Positions 1-4,991 of a stretch of DNA of 11,245 bases are shown here, in pieces; within the stretch, counting starts at the first letter, position 1, and the number at the start of each line of letters is the position of its first letter. The notes under the pieces were generated by a model. The model saw only the letters and a program-made list of their open reading frames with translations. It made no database searches and had not been told where the DNA came from. The position numbers and the translations under genes are program-made. The stretch is from Thermoflexus sp. (lineage in GTDB: Bacteria > Chloroflexota > Anaerolineae > B4-G1 > DUEL01), in contig JAPYWT010000036.1 of NCBI GenBank assembly GCA_028276215.1, forward strand, positions 1-11,245. Reading direction: 5' to 3'.

Positions 1-11
1 CCACAGGCGGC

Positions 12-26
12 GGGGGTGGGGTGAGG
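12..26. repeat. Single arm of a GC-rich palindromic repeat at the window edge
   Basis: The 15 bases GGGGGTGGGGTGAGG are the exact reverse complement of the left arm of the palindromic element at 1088-1171. Only one arm is visible here, so the rest of this copy probably lies before the window. The GTGAGGAAG at its right end also supplies the only Shine-Dalgarno-like sequence ahead of the small ORF that begins at 41. Confidence 0.6.
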
Positions 27-40
27 AAGCCTGAATAATT

Positions 41-190
41 ATGATGAAAAAAGGCCTGACCATTATCCTGACCGACGAAGAACTCCTGGACCTCTGCCGC
101 ATCATCCTGGACCGGGATGCGGAGGGCGCGCTGGCGTTCCTGGACCGGCATCTCAGGAAGCCGGCCCACCAGGCACTGGAGGGCGGCTGA
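41..190 (+). CDS. Small conserved-looking hypothetical protein, 49 aa
   Basis: This short frame starts with two consecutive ATG codons and encodes a 49-residue acidic helical protein: MMKKGLTIILTDEEL at the N-terminus, a central ILDRDAEGALAFLDRHL segment, and a LEGG end. It has one cysteine (Cys19) and no signal peptide or membrane segment. GAGGAAG at 23-29 is a plausible but rather distant ribosome binding site, 11 bases from the first ATG. Third codon positions are strongly G/C-biased, as expected for real coding sequence in this genome. Small proteins of this style, with an 'LT(D/E)EELL' opening and a 'DAEGAL.FL' core, recur in Chloroflexota as I remember them, but I know of no function. 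A reading frame on the opposite strand is also open across this stretch and has poorer codon bias. Confidence 0.6.
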   Translation: MMKKGLTIILTDEELLDLCRIILDRDAEGALAFLDRHLRKPAHQALEGG

Positions 191-331
191 AAAGTGCTCA
201 TTGACGTGCCCGGTGCGGGCATCACGGAGATACGCGGCAACCTCTTCGGGTCCCGATAGGGAGCGGATGAGCGGCGAGGTCCTGCTTTCCAGTTCTGAAG
301 GAGACATCTTTCTGGAGGGAGATTCGTTGAC

Positions 332-694
332 ATGCAACCCATTGTGGATGTAGAACTGGCGATTCGGGAGTTGGTGGAGGCCCTGCGAGAGACGCCGGAG
401 TTTCGTTCTCTGTGGGAGGCGGCGCGGGCCATCAACCACGACGGGGAGGTCCAGGACCTGCTCCAGCAGATTCGTGCTCACCAATCCGCGCTCCAGTGGG
501 GGCGGGGGGACGGGGCAGAGCACCTGCGGGCCCTGCGGCAGTTGCAGGCCCAACTGGATACCTACCCCTCGGTTCAGGCCTACCGGGCCGCCGAGCAGGC
601 CGTGCGCGCCCTCTTCCAGGAAGTGGACGCCGCGATCAGCCGGGTGGTGGGGGTGGATTTCGCCGCCAATGCCCGGCGCAGTTGCTGTGGATGA
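332..694 (+). CDS. YlbF/YmcA-family protein with a C-terminal Cys-Cys-Gly tail
   Basis: This is a 120-residue all-helical protein of the YlbF/YmcA (Com_YlbF) family. In Bacillus, YlbF, YmcA and YaaT form a complex, reported to carry [4Fe-4S] clusters, that influences RNase Y-dependent mRNA maturation, competence and sporulation. The sequence shows the family's amphipathic helices: residues 5-20, the 'FRSLWEAARAINHD' segment around 24-37, and the long Q/R-rich helix to about 73. The tail 'DFAANARRSCCG' carries Cys118 and Cys119, which could bind metal. The start is supported by GGAGGGA at 314-320, 11 bases upstream. A second family member follows after 9 bases, so the two are probably co-transcribed. 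No YaaT (PSP1-domain) gene is visible. The function in this organism is inferred only from family membership. Confidence 0.82.
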   Translation: MQPIVDVELAIRELVEALRETPEFRSLWEAARAINHDGEVQDLLQQIRAHQSALQWGRGDGAEHLRALRQLQAQLDTYPSVQAYRAAEQAVRALFQEVDAAISRVVGVDFAANARRSCCG

Positions 695-703
695 GGGAGG
701 CCG

Positions 704-1072
704 ATGATGCCGTTATCGGAGGAGTTGCAGAGGGCATGTGAGGTGCTGGGGCGCACCCTGGCCGAAAGCCGTCCCGTGCGGGAGTACCTGGAGGCCCAGG
801 CCCGCCTGGAGGCCGACCCGGAAGCCCGGGCCCTGGAGGAGGAATTTCGGCAGTTGTACCAGGACCTGCTGACCCGTCAGCAGGCCGGGGAGGAACTGCC
901 GCGGGAAGAGGTGGACCGGTTTTACCGGCTGCGGAACCAGGTGGAGGTGCACCCCCTGATTGTGGAGCGGGACGTTGCCCTGGGCGAACTGAAGCAGTAC
1001 TTTGCGGACGTCGCGTTTCAACTGAGCGCGCTGCTGGGGGCGGATTACACCGTGCTGGCCCGCCGCGCCTGA
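704..1072 (+). CDS. YlbF/YmcA-family protein, tandem paralogue
   Basis: This is a 122-residue acidic helical protein of the same YlbF family as its upstream neighbour. Recognisable parts are the N-terminal helix (about 5-20), 'VREYLEAQARLEADPEARALEEEFRQLYQDLL' spanning about 25-56, a basic/acidic linker, and the family-like 'HPLIVERDVALGELKQYFADVAFQLSALLGADY' stretch near 83-115. It has only one cysteine, near residue 13, and lacks the Cys-Cys tail of the upstream protein. The pair may therefore form a hetero-oligomer in which only one subunit contributes the terminal thiols; this is inference. There are two in-frame ATGs, at 704 and 707. GGGAGG at 695-700 is better spaced for 707, so the true product may be one residue shorter. 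The gene ends 15 bases before a large palindrome that may end transcription. Confidence 0.8.
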   Translation: MMPLSEELQRACEVLGRTLAESRPVREYLEAQARLEADPEARALEEEFRQLYQDLLTRQQAGEELPREEVDRFYRLRNQVEVHPLIVERDVALGELKQYFADVAFQLSALLGADYTVLARRA

Positions 1073-1087
1073 TCAGGGCATTTTCGT

Positions 1088-1171
1088 CCTCACCCCACCC
1101 CCAGCGGCTTCGCCGCCGCAGGCCTCGGCCCGAAGGGCCTTCGGCCCGAGGGCGGTGGGGGAGGGGTGAGG
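1088..1171. repeat. GC-rich palindromic repeat between convergent genes
   Basis: This is an 84-base element with 15-base terminal arms, CCTCACCCCACCCCC at 1088-1102 and GGGGGAGGGGTGAGG at 1157-1171, complementary at 14 of 15 positions. Inside are several short perfect hairpins: GCGGC-TTC-GCCGC, then the overlapping GGCCC-GAA-GGGCC and GGGCC-TTC-GGCCC. The left arm matches the inverted arm at 12-26 exactly, so this is probably a dispersed family. It lies between the convergent YlbF and VapC genes and could act as a bidirectional transcription barrier, although it lacks a T-tract typical of intrinsic terminators. It contains no coding sequence that I credit. Confidence 0.7.
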
Positions 1172-1202
1172 AAATATGGCTGGCAGATTTTCCGATATGC
1201 TC

Positions 1203-1715
1203 TCAGGGCGGGCCCGGCGTATCCTCGGGGGCGACGTGGTCAAAGGGGTTCTCGGTGGGGAGGCCTTCGGCCTGCGCCGCGGCCAGCAGCGTCGCGTCCC
1301 CGCTGACGAAGGTCAGGGGAAGCCCGAGGGCCGCCAGGATGCTGGCGTACCGCAGGGCGACGGCCAACTGGACGGCGTCGTAGGCCTTCAGGGGGTGGTG
1401 CTGGGTCAAATCTGCCGCGTATTCCAGGTCTGCTGTGGTCAGGGGAATGACCGTATATCGGTAGACAAACTGGCTGGCAAAACGCCGATATTCCCGGTCC
1501 CGCTGGGCTCTCCGAATCCGCCCCGTGCGCTCTATCACGGCCAGTCCTGCAGCGACTTCTACGCGCGTGATTTCTGCAGCAAAAATCGTGTGAGCCCATC
1601 GGGCGGTCCGGGTATCCCAATCTTCCACGAGATAGCGGACCCAGGTGCTTCCCGGCTCGGTTACATAGTACTTGACCAGCGCACTGGCGTCAAAATAGTA
1701 GAGAGCCATGCTCAC
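1203..1715 (-). CDS. vapC: VapC-type PIN-domain toxin (ribonuclease)
   Basis: This is a 170-residue PIN-domain protein. PIN toxins of the VapC class are Mg2+-dependent endoribonucleases, usually cutting tRNA or rRNA, and are held inactive by a cognate antitoxin. The expected acidic residues are present: Asp9 in 'YYFDASALVKYY', Glu53 in 'ITRVEVAAGL', Asp113 in 'LKAYDAVQLAVAL' and Asp140 in 'FVSGDATLLAAA'. The last motif sits in the usual strand near the C-terminus, followed by 'AEGLPTENP'. Length is slightly above the common 130-150 residues, partly because of a proline-rich tail. The ATG overlaps the stop codon of the upstream candidate antitoxin (ATGA), indicating translational coupling. A second in-frame ATG is two codons later. 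All catalytic residues are intact, so I infer an active toxin. Confidence 0.9.
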   Translation of the reverse strand: MSMALYYFDASALVKYYVTEPGSTWVRYLVEDWDTRTARWAHTIFAAEITRVEVAAGLAVIERTGRIRRAQRDREYRRFASQFVYRYTVIPLTTADLEYAADLTQHHPLKAYDAVQLAVALRYASILAALGLPLTFVSGDATLLAAAQAEGLPTENPFDHVAPEDTPGPP

Positions 1716-2023
1716 CGGCGGTTATCTATGATAATCTGGCTGAGGGGTGGGTCAAGGACCAAACTATGCATCAGACGGATGTGGGCTTCCTTCTCCTCCT
1801 CGGGTAACGCGTCCCATTCCTCGGCCAGCCGCCGCTCCTCAGGGGTGGGCTCCCGGATCAGCCCCTGGGCCCGCAGCCAGGCCAGGAGACGCTGGGGGTC
1901 CGGCGGGATGCCTGGCGTCGGCGGAGAGATTTCCACCTCCTCGCCCGCCAGTTGCCGCATCTGCCGCTCCAGTTGCTCCAGCCGGCTCCGAATATTTATC
2001 AGTTCCAGTTCAACCCTTTGCAT
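1712..2023 (-). CDS. Candidate antitoxin paired with VapC
   Basis: This 103-residue protein lies directly upstream of, and overlaps, the VapC toxin gene; that position is the main reason to call it an antitoxin. The N-terminal 26 residues form a heptad-like helix (IRSRLEQLERQMRQL), probably a coiled-coil dimerisation segment. Next come a proline-rich linker ('SPPTPGIPPDP'), a helical core ('RLLAWLRAQGLIREPTPEERRLAEEWDALPEEEK') and a hydrophobic tail ending 'SQIIIDNRR'. No ribbon-helix-helix, AbrB, HTH or Phd fold is evident, so it may bind the toxin by its C-terminus and DNA in a way I cannot see. AGAGGTG on the minus strand, a few bases before the ATG, is a good ribosome binding site. It is a close paralogue of the gene immediately upstream (2039-2350). 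Confidence 0.75.
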   Translation of the reverse strand: MQRVELELINIRSRLEQLERQMRQLAGEEVEISPPTPGIPPDPQRLLAWLRAQGLIREPTPEERRLAEEWDALPEEEKEAHIRLMHSLVLDPPLSQIIIDNRR

Positions 2024-2284
2024 CCGACACCTCTATCGCTACCAGCGGTTCTCTATGATAATGTCGCTGGCCATCGGACCGGGAGGAAGATGGTCCAACT
2101 CCCGCTGGATGGCTTCTTTCACCTCTTCCGGCAGCGCGTCCCACTCTGCGGCCAGCCGCCGCTCCTCAGGGGTGGGCTCCCGGATCAGCCCCTGGGCCCG
2201 CAGCCAGGCCAGGAGACGCTGGGGGTCCGGCGGGATGCCCGGCGTCGGCGGAGAGATTTCCACCTCCTCGCCCGCCAGTTGCCG
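1822..2284. repeat. Direct duplication: 136-bp near-identical core in two adjacent antitoxin-like genes
   Basis: Bases 1822-1957 and 2149-2284 are direct repeats (offset 327) that differ at one position in 136, including at synonymous sites. They encode the linker and core of the two 103-residue candidate antitoxins. The flanking parts of the same genes are much more diverged: about half of the first 22 residues are identical, and the C-terminal 30 residues differ substantially. This pattern suggests recent gene conversion or recombination limited to the core. Confidence 0.9.
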
Positions 2285-2350
2285 GACCCGCTGCTCCAGC
2301 CGGTCCAGCCGGGTCCGAATTTCCAGCAGTTCCCGTTCTACCGCTTCCAT
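2039..2350 (-). CDS. Antitoxin-like paralogue, first gene of the VapC operon
   Basis: This is a 103-residue protein homologous along its whole length to the candidate antitoxin 15 bases downstream. It has the same architecture: an N-terminal coiled-coil-like helix ('LLEIRTRLDRLEQRVRQL'), an identical 'EEVEISPPTPGIPPDPQRLL' linker, the 'WDALPEEVKEAI' helix, and a tail ending 'SDIIIENRW'. It is the promoter-proximal gene of the minus-strand operon and has no toxin gene of its own. It could be a second antitoxin, a regulatory or decoy subunit, or the remnant of a duplicated toxin-antitoxin pair. An AGGA sequence lies close upstream of the ATG, and the leader from the proposed promoter at 2369-2397 would be only about 10 bases. 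Confidence 0.72.
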   Translation of the reverse strand: MEAVERELLEIRTRLDRLEQRVRQLAGEEVEISPPTPGIPPDPQRLLAWLRAQGLIREPTPEERRLAAEWDALPEEVKEAIQRELDHLPPGPMASDIIIENRW

Positions 2351-2373
2351 ATTCCTGTCCCCTGTGCTATTAT
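2345..2373 (+). promoter_or_regulatory. Possible promoter for the Fe-S/activase operon
   Basis: On the plus strand TATTAT at 2368-2373 could be a -10, with TTCCAT at 2345-2350 as a weak -35 at 17-base spacing. It uses the same AT island as the minus-strand -10, so the two promoters would overlap face to face. This is weaker than the minus-strand prediction. Confidence 0.3.
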
Positions 2374-2397
2374 ACCCTCACCCTCTATCCGATGCAA
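2369..2397 (-). promoter_or_regulatory. Predicted sigma-70-type promoter for the antitoxin/VapC operon
   Basis: On the minus strand there is a perfect TATAAT (-10, plus-strand 2369-2374), 17 bases from TTGCAT (-35, plus-strand 2392-2397). The -35 matches the consensus at only 3 of 6 positions. Transcription would begin near 2362 and reach the ATG at 2350 almost at once. The -35 region overlaps the ribosome binding site of the divergent plus-strand gene, so expression of the two operons may be linked. Confidence 0.5.
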
Positions 2398-2406
2398 GGA
2401 GGAGTT

Positions 2407-2958
2407 ATGCTGATAGAAAAGTATGACCTGGAGGTCTTCACGCCGCCCTGCGAGCCGGGGGCGGAGCGCTTCAGCGCGATCGCCCACCTGCCCAACGACA
2501 TCCGGGAGGTCTTCCCGTACCTCAACGCCACCCTGCGCGGCGCGGTCTACGAACCGGCGGTCCCCTCGGTGAGTTGGCGCAAGGCCGGCCACTACGTCGT
2601 CTTCCAGCCCAACCAGATTGGCGTCAGCAACGTGGAGGACCGGGAGGCGGCGATCAAGGAAATAGAGGGAATCATCGCCCTGGTCAACCGTACCTGGGAG
2701 CGGCGGGACCAGATTGAGCCCAACTACGAGACCCGCCGCCGTCCCACCGGCCTGGAAGTCTACAAACTCCTGCCGCGCACCAACTGCAAGGCCTGCGGCG
2801 AGGCTTCCTGCTTCGCCTTCGCCAACAAGTTGGCCGCCGGGCAGGTCCGGCTGGAGGCCTGCACGCCGCTCCTTGAGGACCCGCAGTACGCGCTGCAGCG
2901 GGAGGAACTGGCTGCGCTGATAGACGTGGACCTGCCCGCCATTGGCTCCAAACGGTAG
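2407..2958 (+). CDS. [4Fe-4S]-binding protein of the activase operon
   Basis: This is a 183-residue soluble protein with a single C-terminal iron-sulfur motif: Cys127-X2-Cys130-X4-Cys135-X16-Cys152, in the context 'LLPRTNCKACGEASCFAFAN'. This is the four-cysteine 'FeS' domain also found in the corrinoid iron-sulfur protein of the acetyl-CoA pathway and in several electron-transfer proteins. The N-terminal ~100 residues are not a domain I recognise. I infer that it carries electrons to or from the ATP-dependent activase encoded three genes downstream. An in-frame ATG exists at 2392, but AAGGAGG at 2396-2402 lies inside that extension and points to 2407 as the real start. The next gene follows after 14 bases with its own GGGAGGA site, so they are probably one operon. 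Confidence 0.82.
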   Translation: MLIEKYDLEVFTPPCEPGAERFSAIAHLPNDIREVFPYLNATLRGAVYEPAVPSVSWRKAGHYVVFQPNQIGVSNVEDREAAIKEIEGIIALVNRTWERRDQIEPNYETRRRPTGLEVYKLLPRTNCKACGEASCFAFANKLAAGQVRLEACTPLLEDPQYALQREELAALIDVDLPAIGSKR

Positions 2959-2972
2959 GGAGGAGCAACGGG

Positions 2973-4058
2973 ATGACCCGACGCGTGGCCTTCCCGCCTC
3001 TGGGTTTCCTCAGCCGGGTGGCTGAGGCCTATCTCCACGCGCTGGGGGTGGAGACGGTCACCCCGCCGCCCACGTCCCGCCGCACCCTGGACATCGGCGT
3101 GCAGGGCTCGCCGGAGATGATCTGCATCCCCTGCAAACTCCTCTTCGGCAACTACGTGGAGGCGGCGGAGCGGGGCGCCACCGACATCGTCATGCTGGGC
3201 GGGCCCGGCACCTGCCGCCTGGGCTACTCCGTCGCCCAGCAGGCCCGCCGTCTCCAGGAGTGGGGGTTCGCGGTGCGCGTCCACACGCTGGACCTCTACC
3301 ACGTCCACCGGGACATCTTCCGCCTGACCCGCGCCTTTGCCGACGGGCGTCCGGCCACCGAACTGGTGGAGCCGATCCGTTTCCTGCTGGCGCTGCTGGA
3401 CCTGACCGACGCGCTGGAGACGGGCGTGCTGGTGGCGCGGCCGCGGGAGCGGGAACGGGGCGCGGCGGACCGGGCCTATGCCGCAGCCTGGGAGCGCATC
3501 GCCGCGCTGCGCACCCGCGAGGAACTGGAAGAGCAGCGGGACGACATCCTGGGCCTGCTGGACGCGGTGGGCCTGGACGAAGACCGTCCGGTCCTGCGCA
3601 TCGGCCTGGTGGGCGATGTCTACACCATTCTGACCCCCTTCCTCAACCACAACCTGGAGGTGCAGTTGGGGCGGATGGGGGTGGAGGTCCGCCGCTGGTT
3701 CCGCTACACGGGCCGCGTCAGCCTGCCCCTGCCCGATTTCCTGCGGATGGACCGGGGCGGACGGGCCCGGCGGGCCGGGAGCCGCTACCTGAAGCGAGAT
3801 GTGGGCGGGTTCGCCCGCTCCACCGTCGCGGAGGCCGCGCTGATGGCCGAGGGGGAGGTGGACGGCCTGATCCACGTGGCCCCCTTCAATTGCACGCCGG
3901 AGACCGTGGCCCAGAGCGCGCTGGTCGCCCTGCAGCGGGAACGGGGCGTGCCCGTCCTCAGCCTCTCCTTTGACGAGCAGACCGGCGCGGCGGGCGTGAT
4001 GACCCGCCTGGAGGCCTTCGTGGACATGCTCTGGTCGGCCCGCCGACGGCGGAGGTGA
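2973..4058 (+). CDS. CoA-dehydratase/activase-associated protein (DUF2229-like), subunit A
   Basis: This 361-residue protein belongs to the group annotated as 'acyl-CoA dehydratase activase-related' (DUF2229 and 2-hydroxyglutaryl-CoA dehydratase D-component relatives). It opens with 'VAFPPLGFLSRVAEAYLHALGVE' and a 'TPPPTSRRTLDIG' loop. Likely cluster ligands are Cys51 and Cys54 ('MICIPCKLLFGNY'), Cys81 ('GGPGTCRLGY') and Cys307 ('APFNCTPE'). The second half begins with 'GLVGDVYTILTPFLNHNLE', and the C-terminus has 'FDEQTGAAGVMTRLEAFVDML'. Cys54, Cys81 and Cys307 align in order with the three cysteines of its paralogue downstream. Dehydratase-type subunits commonly hold a [4Fe-4S] cluster with three cysteines, so I infer one cluster here. 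The stop codon lies 3 bases before the next ATG. The reaction catalysed is unknown. Confidence 0.8.
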   Translation: MTRRVAFPPLGFLSRVAEAYLHALGVETVTPPPTSRRTLDIGVQGSPEMICIPCKLLFGNYVEAAERGATDIVMLGGPGTCRLGYSVAQQARRLQEWGFAVRVHTLDLYHVHRDIFRLTRAFADGRPATELVEPIRFLLALLDLTDALETGVLVARPRERERGAADRAYAAAWERIAALRTREELEEQRDDILGLLDAVGLDEDRPVLRIGLVGDVYTILTPFLNHNLEVQLGRMGVEVRRWFRYTGRVSLPLPDFLRMDRGGRARRAGSRYLKRDVGGFARSTVAEAALMAEGEVDGLIHVAPFNCTPETVAQSALVALQRERGVPVLSLSFDEQTGAAGVMTRLEAFVDMLWSARRRRR

Positions 4059-4061
4059 GCG

Positions 4062-4991
4062 ATGCGCATCGGGGTCCCCAGAGCCCTCTCCTTCTACCGG
4101 TTCCACCCGGCCTGGGCGGCCTTCTTTGACCGCCTGGGCGTGGAACTGGCCGTCTCTCCGCCGACGAACCGGGCCACGCTGGAGGCGGGACTGCGCTACG
4201 CTGTGGCGGAGACCTGTCTCCCGATGAAGTTGTTCTACGGCCACGTCCGGGCGCTGGTCGGGCAGGTGGACCAGTTGCTGGTGCCCTCTATCCAGCGCCT
4301 GGCCCCCGGCTCCACCAACTGCGCCCGGCAGATCGGCCTGCCCGACCTCTTGCGGGCCACGATGCCGGACCTGCCACCGCTGGTCGCGCCGGACATAGAC
4401 CTGGGCCAGGAGGCCCGCGCGTTGCTGTCGCTGGTGCTGGAGATGGGGGCTCCCTTCAGCCGCAATCCCCTGACCCTGCGCGACGCGGTGACGGCGGCCT
4501 GGGACGCCTACCGCGCCGCCCGTCAGGCGATGCAGGAGGGCCGCCTGACCCCCGCCGACTTTGACCGTCCGGGGAAGGCTCCGCCCTGGCCCCCCGACGG
4601 CATCCCGGTGGCCGTCGTCGGGCACCCCTACAACCTGTACGACCCGTTCATCAACCACCAACTGCTGGTCCGGCTGGCCCGCCTGGGGGTGAACCCGCTG
4701 ACCCCGGAGCGGCTGGGCCCCCAGCCGGGAGCGGACTACTGGGCCTTTGAGCACGAACTGGTCGGCGCGGCACGCCTGGCGCTGGAGCGGGGCGTGCGGG
4801 GCGTCATCGCCGTGGTCGCTTTCGGCTGCGGGCCGGACGCGGTCCTGGTGGACGAGGTCCGGCAGTTATGCCGGGAGGCGGGCGTCCCGATGATGGCCCT
4901 GGTGCTGGACGAGCACAGCGGTGAGGCCGGACTGGTCACCCGATTGGAAGCGTTCGTGGACATGCTGCGCTGGAGGAAGGCCGATGGATGA
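4062..4991 (+). CDS. CoA-dehydratase/activase-associated protein (DUF2229-like), subunit B
   Basis: This 309-residue paralogue of the preceding protein has the same layout. It starts 'MRIGVPRALSFYRFHPAWAAFFDRLGVE', followed by a 'SPPTNRATLEAG' loop. Cys52 ('ETCLPMKLFYGH'), Cys87 ('GSTNCARQIG') and Cys256 ('AFGCGPDA') would be the cluster ligands. The central 'VVGHPYNLYDPFINHQ' and terminal 'DEHSGEAGLVTRLEAFVDML' match the equivalent motifs in subunit A. Two related subunits, each with three conserved cysteines, resemble the heterodimer of 2-hydroxyacyl-CoA dehydratases, so an A-B heterodimer is a reasonable inference. GGAGGTGA at 4051-4058 is the ribosome binding site and overlaps the stop of subunit A. 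The 3' end overlaps the start of the activase gene by 8 bases. Confidence 0.8.
   Translation: MRIGVPRALSFYRFHPAWAAFFDRLGVELAVSPPTNRATLEAGLRYAVAETCLPMKLFYGHVRALVGQVDQLLVPSIQRLAPGSTNCARQIGLPDLLRATMPDLPPLVAPDIDLGQEARALLSLVLEMGAPFSRNPLTLRDAVTAAWDAYRAARQAMQEGRLTPADFDRPGKAPPWPPDGIPVAVVGHPYNLYDPFINHQLLVRLARLGVNPLTPERLGPQPGADYWAFEHELVGAARLALERGVRGVIAVVAFGCGPDAVLVDEVRQLCREAGVPMMALVLDEHSGEAGLVTRLEAFVDMLRWRKADG

Noticed and set aside
201..232. TTGACG at 201-206 as a promoter for the YlbF genes
   Set aside because: No convincing -10 occurs at suitable spacing.
194..259. Short plus-strand GTG frame reading VLIDVPGAGITEIRGNLFGS
   Set aside because: It is only about 21 codons, with a poorly placed ribosome binding site, and lies between two better genes. 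I see no reason to prefer it over chance.
1..307. Minus-strand open frame from an ATG at 305-307 to the left edge, beginning MSPSELESRTSPLIRSL
   Set aside because: The first 40 residues look protein-like, but third-position G/C bias is modest, there is no good ribosome binding site, and the frame lies opposite the better-supported 49-aa gene. It could be the remnant of a lost gene.
1822..2284. CRISPR-like or mobile-element interpretation of the 136-bp direct repeat
   Set aside because: There are only two long copies, inside homologous coding sequences; gene duplication explains them. No transposase or target-site duplication is seen.
1176..2426. Long plus-strand open frame of 416 codons
   Set aside because: It lies opposite the VapC operon. 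Its composition is low-complexity (Ser/Arg/Gly-rich) and repeats with the antitoxin duplication, as expected of a GC-rich antisense shadow.
2760..4754. Long minus-strand open frame of 664 codons
   Set aside because: It is antisense to three overlapping genes with clear motifs. The predicted protein is rich in His, Gln, Arg and Gly with no recognisable domain, typical of a GC-rich shadow frame.
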